From positions 124,001-188,000 of the forward strand of contig JBAZMK010000001.1 in assembly GCA_041649755.1 (NCBI GenBank): a DNA stretch of 64,000 nt. Reading direction: 5' to 3'. Under the pieces are notes generated by a model that was given only the letters and a program-made list of their open reading frames with translations, did no database searches and was not told where the DNA came from. Position numbers and translations under genes: made by a program. Source of the stretch: JAGVXH01 sp041649755 (lineage in GTDB: Archaea > Nanobdellota > Nanobdellia > Pacearchaeales > GW2011-AR1). Position 1 is the stretch's first letter; each line of letters opens with the position of its first letter. Below, one piece after another: positions 33,248 through 40,005 of the stretch.

Positions 33248-33324
33248 GAGTGGAGTCCGCTTGGAAAAAGGATACGTACCGCAAATTGGAGGGACCTACA
33301 GGGGATGCAGGTGGGACTCCACTC
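33248..33324 (-). ncRNA. Structured element H (11-bp closing stem)
   Basis: GAGTGGAGTCC pairs with GGACTCCACTC. Inside on the minus strand ACCTGCA-TCCCC-TGTAGGT forms a 7-bp hairpin with one G-U (A-C on the plus strand). The rest of the interior is pyrimidine-rich. It lies 16 bases downstream of the third tRNA-like gene. Confidence 0.65.
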
Positions 33325-33340
33325 GTGCGAAGGTTGAGAA

Positions 33341-33411
33341 AGCGGACAGAGAGATTTGAACTCTCAACCTTCTGATTAATTCAGGCGCTCTACCCATTGA
33401 GCTACGTCCGC
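33341..33411 (-). tRNA. tRNA-like gene with 5-nt anticodon loop (X3)
   Basis: Acceptor GCGGACG/TGTCCGC, D-arm GCTC-AATGGGTA-GAGC and T-arm GAGAG-TTCAAAT-CTCTC are regular. The anticodon arm is CCTGA-ATTAA-TCAGA, with four pairs and only five loop bases (two short), so the anticodon cannot be assigned. Confidence 0.65.
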
Positions 33412-33418
33412 TTAGATT

Positions 33419-33652
33419 CTATTGTGTCGCTGAGACTGTATTCGGGTCTTCTGCTGGCTGTGAAGAGGAAGTGGAAGGTTCCCTTTCCCTAAAACAAAGG
33501 GAAATGAGTGCCAGAAGTATCCCTAAAACAAAGACACCCCTTTTCCTCCACTTTTTTACCTTATCTTCAGATTCTCCCATAAACAGCCAGCAGAAAATAA
33601 GAACCAGCGATAGGGAGGACAGCAAAAACCCGCCGAGATTGGTGGTGGACAT
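33419..33652 (-). CDS. Small membrane protein, 77 aa
   Basis: Starts at M-S-T-T-N-L-G-G (ATG at 33652 after AAAGGTT). Two helices (residues 6-24 and 37-55) with a short charged loop K-V-K-K-W-R-K-R between them and a Ser/Pro-rich tail. It begins 14 bp after the FliS-like gene in the same direction. Not recognised. Confidence 0.5.
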   Translation of the reverse strand: MSTTNLGGFLLSSLSLVLIFCWLFMGESEDKVKKWRKRGVFVLGILLALISLCFREREPSTSSSQPAEDPNTVSATQ

Positions 33653-33666
33653 ATTTAACCTTTCTA

Positions 33667-33993
33667 TTAGCCTGCGACGGCTTTCCAACTTACGTTTAGT
33701 TCTTCCAGCAATGTGATAACTTCCCGAATCATCTGCGGGTCATGTTTTGTACTCGCCTCTCTTAGGCGTCGCCCCATGAACAAGTAAAGCTTACGCAGAT
33801 TCTCCGCAATCTCGCCTCCAGTCCCTATGTCAACCAAGGAATTGAGTTCATCGATAATCTCCTGTGCCTTATCGATGTATTTCTTCTCATCTTCCCTATT
33901 TTTACCTTCCAGTGCCCGAATAGCTAGTTTGAGGAACTTAATCGTTCCTTCGTAGAGTATGACTATTAGGCGACCCTTAGATTGTGTGGTCAT
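33667..33993 (-). CDS. fliS: FliS-like flagellar export chaperone
   Basis: A 108-residue helical protein following the FliS pattern: I-V-I-L-Y-E-G-T-I-K-F-L-K-L-A-I near residue 12, K-A-Q-E-I-I-D-E-L near 44, G-G-E-I-A-E-N-L-R-K-L-Y near 58, and a final L-L-E-E-L-N-V-S-W-K. FliS binds the C-terminus of bacterial flagellin and prevents early polymerisation. Archaea use archaella and lack FliS, so its presence here argues for foreign DNA. AAGGTGA precedes the ATG. No flagellin or FliD gene is nearby. Confidence 0.75.
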   Translation of the reverse strand: MTTQSKGRLIVILYEGTIKFLKLAIRALEGKNREDEKKYIDKAQEIIDELNSLVDIGTGGEIAENLRKLYLFMGRRLREASTKHDPQMIREVITLLEELNVSWKAVAG

Positions 33994-34041
33994 AGTCTCA
34001 CCTTGCCTTTCGGTTCTTGGTCTCTACACTTATTTCGCTAT

Positions 34042-34161
34042 GAAATACCTTCCATTTTGGGTATTTCACTAAGTATCTGTAACTAGCTCAAAGCTGAAGC
34101 TAGAGAAGTGTTTGTTTAGAAATACCTTTTCGCACGAAATTTTTGTTATTTCGCAGGTATT
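34042..34161 (-). promoter_or_regulatory. Three-hairpin leader upstream of the FliS-like gene
   Basis: Three inverted repeats follow each other: GAAATACC/GGTATTTC (34042-34067), CTAGCT/AGCTAG (34083-34103) and AATACCT/AGGTATT (34121-34161). The first and third share the AAATACC sequence, so they could also pair with one another. This space of about 220 bp holds no gene and probably contains the operon promoter or leader. Confidence 0.5.
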
Positions 34162-34217
34162 CCTTGTCCGCCATCTCTGGTGAATTGCTTGATGCCGAAG
34201 CATCGTTATCTTGTTCG

Positions 34218-36131
34218 CTAAATCGCGAGCGGATTTTGTTTGTTTATGTTTATGTGAGTATGATTTAACCTAATAATTTTTTTCCATCCTTTTGGATATT
34301 TTATTTCTTCAATTTCTATTAGTCCTTTCTTTTCCAGTTCATTTTTAATCTTCGTTCCTTTTCTTGCAGATAGACCAACCGCTTGGTATACCTCAACTGT
34401 GCTCATTGAGTGATTAGGATTATCCAAAAGGAATTTAATAATCTTTCGGTGGTCTTCGTTTAAGTCATCTGGGAGTGTAGTTTCTTCTTTTTTAGTTTCA
34501 ACCAATTGATTATCAAAAACTCTATTTATAACCTGAATTATGTCTGAGGATGTATATTTAGAACCTTTGTTTTCTTCAAGAATCTTTTCAATTTCACTCA
34601 ATTCAATTCCTTTTTCCAGATACTCTTTGACAAAATCATAAAGAATTTCCTGAATACTTTTTTGGTTTACTGAAAACTCTTTATTCTCAACTGAAGAAGG
34701 ATTCTCAATTTCAGCATTAAATTCTGGGTCGGAATTGGCTTCATATTCGTGATTAAGTTTAAAACAATCCATTTTTCTTTTTATTTCCTCGTCGCTAACA
34801 TAGATATTTCTGACTTCAGCAAAAGGAACTTCTATGAGGAAAGGTGACGGATATCTCTCTGAAAGTTTCACTATAGCGCTCCCTACAGGAAGTTCAGAAA
34901 AATAATGTCTTTTTTCTCTCAGTTGCATTAACTCACTAATATCAAAAATGTCTTGAGGAAGCTGTTGCTGAAAAGCAATGTGACAGGCGCTGTTACCTTT
35001 AACCGTATCTGATATTTTTGAAATGTGCTGGTCAAGACAAATCAAGGAGGTTCCATATTCTCTCATTTCCCTATAAATCATATCTGTTACAGATTCGTTA
35101 GAGAAATTTGTTGGCTTTTTTAAAAAGATATTGTGGGCTTCGTCTACTATAATCGCGTGGTCAAAACCTCTGCTTATTTGATTTTGTCGGGCTTTTTTTA
35201 ATTTGTATATATAAGTAAGGATAAATTCGCAGAAGAATTTTTTCTCAACATTTCCGAGTGCGTTAAGTTCCATAACTACTTTTTTGTCCAGCAGGTCTTC
35301 AACAGAAATGCTTCCTTCTCCTTTGTAGTTTAGGATTTTACCAAACTCGCCGAAAGTCATTACAGTAGCGATTCTAAGAGCGGACTCAAGCCATCCTGAT
35401 TCACGAGTCGCCTTGCACCCCCTCATTTTTTCTTCAAGTCTCCATTTTATATGATTCCAAGTGGGGTAATTATTTGAGCCGTGATAGATTCCCCATTCTT
35501 TAAAAGCTTCATCAAGAGTTTCAAGCATTACCTTGTGAACTCCGAAAGAAGCGTTAAAACTCTCGGTAAGAAGGTCGCATAAAACATTAACCCATTCTTT
35601 TGGCTCAACACCTTTTGGTGGTTCGTTTATGTTTGTCTTAAAATTATTGCTGACCTTAGAATCCCCGATAGTAAAAAGCATAACGGGTGAGCCTAACGAA
35701 ACCAGAGGTCTAAAAGATTTTTTCCAGTCAAAAATTAAAAAAGATTTATTTTTTTTAATCAGGGATTCCACTATATTAAATGCGAGGGTTGTCTTACCTG
35801 AACCAGACATCCCTGTGATGCAAACATGCCTTGGCCAGTCTTTTTCTCTTAATTTAAATGGAAAAAGTTTCTTTTTAGCGTAGACAACTGTTGCAAGAGA
35901 GTATTCGCCGTCAATCATTTCCTCTTTTGGAGGCTCAAGCAAGACACCTTTGTCAAGCAAAAGATTAAGATTCTTTTGATAGAGGGTTGTGAGAAGATGT
36001 GCGATTTCTTCCTTTTCTTCGCGACTTTCGGCAACTGTATACTTAAAGTATACTTCATCAATCTTTTTTCCATAGACCGGTCTAAGTTTGTTGCATATCT
36101 CTTCAACAGATAAAGATTTATCTAAAACCAT
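34218..36131 (-). CDS. HerA/VirB4-like P-loop ATPase
   Basis: A 637-residue AAA-type translocase. Walker A is T-G-M-S-G-S-G-K-T (about residues 110-118) and Walker B is A-I-I-V-D-E-A-H-N-I-F (about 325-335). The C-terminal third holds a winged-helix-like region (S-T-V-E-V-Y-Q-A-V-G-L-S). Such proteins pump DNA or act with nucleases. The last residues (N-K-Q-N-P-L-A-I) are encoded by GC-rich sequence like the adjoining island, so the native 3' end may have been replaced. It is third in an operon with the two small genes upstream (1- and 0-bp gaps). Confidence 0.85.
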   Translation of the reverse strand: MVLDKSLSVEEICNKLRPVYGKKIDEVYFKYTVAESREEKEEIAHLLTTLYQKNLNLLLDKGVLLEPPKEEMIDGEYSLATVVYAKKKLFPFKLREKDWPRHVCITGMSGSGKTTLAFNIVESLIKKNKSFLIFDWKKSFRPLVSLGSPVMLFTIGDSKVSNNFKTNINEPPKGVEPKEWVNVLCDLLTESFNASFGVHKVMLETLDEAFKEWGIYHGSNNYPTWNHIKWRLEEKMRGCKATRESGWLESALRIATVMTFGEFGKILNYKGEGSISVEDLLDKKVVMELNALGNVEKKFFCEFILTYIYKLKKARQNQISRGFDHAIIVDEAHNIFLKKPTNFSNESVTDMIYREMREYGTSLICLDQHISKISDTVKGNSACHIAFQQQLPQDIFDISELMQLREKRHYFSELPVGSAIVKLSERYPSPFLIEVPFAEVRNIYVSDEEIKRKMDCFKLNHEYEANSDPEFNAEIENPSSVENKEFSVNQKSIQEILYDFVKEYLEKGIELSEIEKILEENKGSKYTSSDIIQVINRVFDNQLVETKKEETTLPDDLNEDHRKIIKFLLDNPNHSMSTVEVYQAVGLSARKGTKIKNELEKKGLIEIEEIKYPKGWKKIIRLNHTHININKQNPLAI

Positions 36132-36132
36132 T

Positions 36133-36429
36133 TTAAACTCTGAAATCCTTATTTAATTGAAAATGGATTAATCCTAAAACTCTATCTGCAGTTTTTAATA
36201 AAAATTCATAGTAAGGACTTCTCTTTCCATCGTTTAAGGATGTATAAACTATCTCTCCATATTGTAATTCGCATATTTCTCTGTCTAGACCATCTTCTAA
36301 GTCACTTAAAGCAACTTTGGGCACATTTCTTTTCTTTAAATTATTTTCCAATTCTAAAAGACGCAAGTATGCCTCATAAATTCTTTTTGAACTTTCTACT
36401 GCAACAGAGTTTTCTCTTCTGTAAACCAT
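36133..36429 (-). CDS. Hypothetical protein, 98 aa, HerA-operon member
   Basis: The protein is mostly helical with a L-E-D-G-L-D-R-E-I-C-E-L-Q-Y-G-E-I-V-Y turn and a C-terminal F-L-L-K-T-A-D-R-V-L helix. It sits one base from the HerA-like gene and directly adjoins the coiled-coil gene upstream. Not recognised; probably a partner of the ATPase. Confidence 0.6.
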   Translation of the reverse strand: MVYRRENSVAVESSKRIYEAYLRLLELENNLKKRNVPKVALSDLEDGLDREICELQYGEIVYTSLNDGKRSPYYEFLLKTADRVLGLIHFQLNKDFRV

Positions 36430-36861
36430 TTATTCTCCTAAAATTCTTTTAATTTCTTCGCTTCTACTTTCTTTTTCAGTTAATTCTTTTGTCCTGTCTC
36501 TGAGTTCTTTTTTCAGTAATGCTATGTCTCTCCAGCAACCTATTTTTTCGTTTAGCTGAATTTCAGATATTTCTATTTGTTTTTTACGAAGTTCGGCTCT
36601 TTCTCTGGCGAATTCAGAGTCGTCTTCACCTTTTGGAGCACTTTCTAGAAGGAAGTTGTTTATGTCTCTTTTCATCTTTTCTCCTTCTTTAATGAATTCT
36701 CCACTAAGATTTTGCCTCTCTTTTATCAGGGTTTCAATTTCACCTACGGCATCTTTTAATGATTCTACCCTTGCGTTTCCAACTGAAGAAAAATCGTCAT
36801 CAGAGATTTTCCAAATATCTGGGTATTTCATACCTATTCCATTTTTTAATGGGTTTTCCAT
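36430..36861 (-). CDS. Coiled-coil protein, 143 aa, HerA-operon member
   Basis: Heptad-rich helices cover about residues 30-140, with repeated Glu/Lys/Arg. This is the first gene of the three-gene operon, and a TTTATAAA box lies 21 nt before its ATG. Not recognised. Small coiled-coil partners of HerA-like ATPases occur in several DNA-processing systems; that link is inference. Confidence 0.6.
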   Translation of the reverse strand: MENPLKNGIGMKYPDIWKISDDDFSSVGNARVESLKDAVGEIETLIKERQNLSGEFIKEGEKMKRDINNFLLESAPKGEDDSEFARERAELRKKQIEISEIQLNEKIGCWRDIALLKKELRDRTKELTEKESRSEEIKRILGE

Positions 36862-36882
36862 GAAATACCTATCAAAATAAAG

Positions 36883-36890
36883 TTTATAAA
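36883..36890 (-). promoter_or_regulatory. TATA box of the HerA-like operon
   Basis: TTTATAAA with a 21-nt gap to the ATG at 36861. Confidence 0.6.
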
Positions 36891-36925
36891 CCTTTCTATT
36901 GTTGTTACTATGAAGTTAGAAAAAA

Positions 36926-37999
36926 TTAGCAGAAAACTAAGATTTCTCTTGAAATATACTGGTCTGGGCGAAATTCTATAATAGGATTTACTGCAATTTT
37001 AAGATTGCACTCTTCCGCTATCTGTTTTTCATCAGGCTTAAAGCTTCTGATGATTGGGAATGTAACAGCAATTTTAACCTCTTTTTTCTTAATCTGAGAA
37101 ATTCTTTTCAAAACGGGAATTATTCTCCTTTCAAAAGTTTCTATTGCTTTTTTCGCTTCTTCGTTTGAGGGTTTCTTTTTTAATAATTCCCCCAAGGGGG
37201 TTTCTGTAGCAACTGCATTAAAATTAAGATTGTTTATTTTTCCTGAATCTTGGTTTAGCAAGGTATACTTTCTTTTTATAAGGTAATTTTTACTTAACCA
37301 CTCTACGTTTTTTAAGGCATTTTCTATTGCTCCCCTATCTTTGTCAATTCCGATGACATTCATATTTTTTGAGAGTCCTTCAAGAAGGATTGCTCCTACC
37401 CCACAGAAAGGGTCAAGGAGTATCTCTCCTTCTTTTGCACCAGAAAGATTAATTAGAATTTTAGCTAAACGTGGTGAAATTGCAAGTTCTTCCCTTCTAA
37501 AAGGTTTTTCCATATCTCTTTTTTTAAGTTCTGTATAGTCATATTCTTCATTCAATTCCCCGAAAAATATATTTTCATTATGATTGTATAAAAAAAGATT
37601 ATACTCAGAGCCTGAAATTTTTATTGGGTCTCCTTCTTGAATTCTTAGGTTTTTTCTGCCCTGTTTTAAAACCGCTTTTTTCCTTTCTTGCTTAAATTTT
37701 TCTTTTAAGATTTCTGAATTCCCATCTCCAAATATCGTATAGGAAAATTTGTCAGAGGGGATTACTTCGTTAATTTTCAAAAAATTTTTAAAATTTGGTG
37801 TATTGCCTGCAAAGACTACTTCACCTGCCCTGATTGTCCCTCCGAGACCCTGAATCTTCAACAAAGAAGATAACTCTAAAATTAGATAATTATCCCTAAA
37901 TAAGATTTCTTTGAACTCCTGATTTCTTGATTTTAGAAATGCAAAAATTTCTTCTCTTGAAAGGGTTGGATTCCTGCCTAAAATGAAAATTTGTTTCAT
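36926..37999 (-). CDS. Trm11/Trm-G10-like tRNA guanosine methyltransferase
   Basis: A 357-residue protein with an N-terminal THUMP-like region and a Rossmann methyltransferase domain. The S-adenosylmethionine site is D-P-F-C-G-V-G-A-I-L-L-E-G near residue 198, followed by G-I-D-K-D. The family makes N2-methylguanosine at tRNA position 10. The usual catalytic D-P-P-Y-G is replaced here by T-E-T-P-L-G, an unusual site that may alter or abolish activity. Confidence 0.78.
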   Translation of the reverse strand: MKQIFILGRNPTLSREEIFAFLKSRNQEFKEILFRDNYLILELSSLLKIQGLGGTIRAGEVVFAGNTPNFKNFLKINEVIPSDKFSYTIFGDGNSEILKEKFKQERKKAVLKQGRKNLRIQEGDPIKISGSEYNLFLYNHNENIFFGELNEEYDYTELKKRDMEKPFRREELAISPRLAKILINLSGAKEGEILLDPFCGVGAILLEGLSKNMNVIGIDKDRGAIENALKNVEWLSKNYLIKRKYTLLNQDSGKINNLNFNAVATETPLGELLKKKPSNEEAKKAIETFERRIIPVLKRISQIKKKEVKIAVTFPIIRSFKPDEKQIAEECNLKIAVNPIIEFRPDQYISREILVFC

Positions 38000-38036
38000 A
38001 GACAGAATATGAATTAAAGATTGTTAAATGTTTTGA

Positions 38037-38570
38037 TTACTTCCTTTTTGTTTGAGTAGAAATGCTACAAGGGAGTCTAGATTTTACTGAATTTATTAAT
38101 TTTCGTGCTTCAGATTCTTGTTTTGGGGTCTTGACCCCAATAATAAAAAGGATTTGATTTGGTTTAATTATCGCGGCTCTTCCGATTGATTTTCCGAACG
38201 AACGGCTCATACCTGTCTGCATACGGTCTGCTCCTGCACCTGTAAGCATTTTATTTTCTCTTAAAATGTGGTGGGGATAAATTTTTACTTCAAGATAAAA
38301 CTCTTTTCCAACATTTGACTGGAGAAATCTGTTAAGATACTGACGGACAGCCTCAATAGAATTGTCTCTGATTTGGGCACCTTCTTTTGAAGTAACTTCT
38401 ATTGTTATTGGGTACGAATCTTTTTCAAAAACTTTTACGTCACCCATTTTAAATTTAACAATTTTTGAGTTTGGAACAGTTTTTATGTATGACTTCGCTT
38501 TTTTCTTTGACTTACGAGTATATGGTCTTGCATAACGTTTAGTATAAGATGAACCTTTTCTTAATGCCAT
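38037..38570 (-). CDS. rpl10e: Large subunit ribosomal protein uL16 (L10e)
   Basis: 177 residues with the L10e layout: basic N-terminus (R-Y-A-R-P-Y-T-R), P-H-H-I-L-R-E-N-K-M-L-T-G-A-G-A-D-R-M-Q-T-G-M-R-like segment (here M-S-R-S-F-G-K), and C-terminal strand. It sits near the peptidyl transferase centre and A-site tRNA. It follows the 79-aa gene by one base. Confidence 0.95.
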   Translation of the reverse strand: MALRKGSSYTKRYARPYTRKSKKKAKSYIKTVPNSKIVKFKMGDVKVFEKDSYPITIEVTSKEGAQIRDNSIEAVRQYLNRFLQSNVGKEFYLEVKIYPHHILRENKMLTGAGADRMQTGMSRSFGKSIGRAAIIKPNQILFIIGVKTPKQESEARKLINSVKSRLPCSISTQTKRK

Positions 38571-38571
38571 T

Positions 38572-38811
38572 TTAATCTAACCTCCCCCTACTTAAGACCC
38601 TTAAATATTCTTTAATAACTCTTATAGTATCAAAATTTCCTTTTCTATATAGGTTGTTTGGAAGATCACAACCACCTAAACCCCCCATTATATTATCACA
38701 ATTTATAGGCACATAATTTCTTCCTACAGGGGACTCCAAACTTCCTAAATGAATATCCTTTGGAAAACTGTTTCTTACCATTTCTCTTGCTCTTCTTTCT
38801 TCTGATGTCAT
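38572..38811 (-). CDS. Hypothetical protein, 79 aa, between ribosomal genes
   Basis: A small protein with N-C-D-N-I-M-G-G-L-G-G-C-D-L in the centre and a basic helical C-terminus. It overlaps the eL33 gene by four bases (ATGA) and adjoins uL16, so it is co-transcribed with them. Not recognised. Confidence 0.6.
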   Translation of the reverse strand: MTSEERRAREMVRNSFPKDIHLGSLESPVGRNYVPINCDNIMGGLGGCDLPNNLYRKGNFDTIRVIKEYLRVLSRGRLD

Positions 38812-39074
38812 TTTATTTCTACCTCCGTTCCGATTGCCTGACCTGGCAAACCTTTTTCAAATATTGCCCGAAGAACTCCTTTATTGCCATGGGCAGACGC
38901 AACTTCTCCAGATATTATTTTTGGTTCCTTTCCTGAGCTTTTCCATTCAACTTTTTTGCCGACGAATTTTTTAGCTTTTTCTCTGGAATTTATATCTAAG
39001 ATTTCAATCAAAAAATGCCGTGGCTTGTAAGTTCTCTTTCCCTGTCTGAATTGAATAACGATTCCTTTAGTCAT
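38808..39074 (-). CDS. rpl35ae: Large subunit ribosomal protein eL33 (L35Ae)
   Basis: 88 residues, full length for archaeal L35Ae. It contains G-K-K-V-E-W near residue 39 and the conserved A-H-G-N-K-G-V-L-R-A-I-F-E-K-G-L-P-G-Q-A-I-G. First gene of an operon with the 79-aa gene and uL16, with a TTTATAAA box (39096-39103) 21 nt before the ATG. Confidence 0.93.
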   Translation of the reverse strand: MTKGIVIQFRQGKRTYKPRHFLIEILDINSREKAKKFVGKKVEWKSSGKEPKIISGEVASAHGNKGVLRAIFEKGLPGQAIGTEVEIK

Positions 39075-39095
39075 ATTATCTAAGTGAAAAATTGG

Positions 39096-39103
39096 TTTAT
39101 AAA
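39096..39103 (-). promoter_or_regulatory. TATA box of the eL33-uL16 operon
   Basis: TTTATAAA with a 21-nt gap to the eL33 start. Confidence 0.6.
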
Positions 39104-39184
39104 TTTGCTGGTTTTTCTTTGTTAAACAGCTAGAGAATTATTGCCTGAGTAAAAATTTACTAAAGGTGATTTGTTTACAGAAAA

Positions 39185-39192
39185 TTTATAAA
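39185..39192 (+). promoter_or_regulatory. TATA box for the 39214 gene
   Basis: TTTATAAA, 21 nt before ATG 39214; this favours that codon over the adjacent GTG at 39211. Confidence 0.55.
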
Positions 39193-39213
39193 GAGATTTT
39201 ATTTCTTTGAGTG

Positions 39214-39918
39214 ATGGTTATGAAGAAAATTTTTGAGGGAAATTTTGACGAAGAGGTTCACAGTGATTTTTTAAAGTTTGGACGAGGAGAATATAAAAAT
39301 CGTTATCTTCTTGAAGGAAAGAAACAGAAAAGCGGGTGGGCTATTAAGACTGGTTCTGAGTATGTAAACTTCCTTGTTAGAAAATGTCTGGGAAAAGCTC
39401 AGGGGCATCTTTTTGTGAGTGGGGTTATAATCTCTACGATGGACTTAACAAGTGAAATGAGTTTTCAGATAAAAAAGAAAAGCAATTTTCAGGGAGTTCG
39501 TAAATTTCAGGTTGAGGCGGAGATTAATCCTGAAGAGATATTGAGTTTAATGAATAAATATCCAAGAGTATTTTTTGCGTTATCTTTTAAAGGTGACGGG
39601 TTTGAATTAAAGGTAAAGGCAAAAGCTCCGAAAAGTGGAAAGCCTGGCAAGGAATCTGAAGAAGGACCTAAGGCAGACTTTTGTTCTATAAAGACAGATG
39701 ACAGAGAAATAGTTGAAGAGCTCTTTTTTGATTTCCCGGATTTTAATGAAATTTCCGTTGATCACCTCATCAAAATAGAAGAAATCGTTTATCCCAAAAA
39801 TATGAAAGATTTAAGACCAGAAGAAATTAGGGAACAAAGTAAGAGGAAAGGGAAAATAATCAGAAAATTGTGTGTTGATGGAAAGGAAGAGGTAAAAGAG
39901 GCAGAAGTTGTGGCTTAA
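39214..39918 (+). CDS. Hypothetical protein, about 234 aa
   Basis: The protein is mixed alpha/beta and basic, with G-R-G-E-Y-K-N-R-Y near residue 25 and a linker rich in Lys, Gly, Pro and Glu at about 145-160. It is divergent from the eL33 operon and upstream of EF-1 alpha. No family match recognised. Confidence 0.6.
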   Translation: MVMKKIFEGNFDEEVHSDFLKFGRGEYKNRYLLEGKKQKSGWAIKTGSEYVNFLVRKCLGKAQGHLFVSGVIISTMDLTSEMSFQIKKKSNFQGVRKFQVEAEINPEEILSLMNKYPRVFFALSFKGDGFELKVKAKAPKSGKPGKESEEGPKADFCSIKTDDREIVEELFFDFPDFNEISVDHLIKIEEIVYPKNMKDLRPEEIREQSKRKGKIIRKLCVDGKEEVKEAEVVA

Positions 39919-40005
39919 ATATCAACCGCAATCCTTAAAAACTAAGATTACAACGAAATTGTGTCCTAATAGTGCATTGGGACCTAACTAAATTTAATAA
40001 AGAAA

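Larger units (their letters stand above)
29541..34245. mobile_element. GC-richer bacterial-type island
   Basis: Across this segment GC content rises and all genes run on the minus strand. Starts have Shine-Dalgarno sites (for example GAAGGAG, GGAGGT) instead of the TATA plus 21 nt seen elsewhere. There are Rho-independent terminators with T runs, a lipobox protein, a FliS-like protein and three tRNA-like genes. The left limit is set at the terminator. The right limit is set where the HerA-like gene's last codons enter GC-rich sequence. No integrase or flanking direct repeat is visible. Horizontal transfer and assembly chimerism are both possible. Confidence 0.6.

Noticed and set aside
32470..33324. 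CRISPR array
   Set aside because: The hairpins differ in sequence and spacing and there are no repeated direct repeats or cas genes.
32470..33411. Known large phage RNAs (GOLLD, ROOL) or tmRNA
   Set aside because: Those RNAs are several hundred nucleotides with specific domains; here separate 40-90-nt folds alternate with genes, and no tag frame with a tmRNA-like acceptor is visible.
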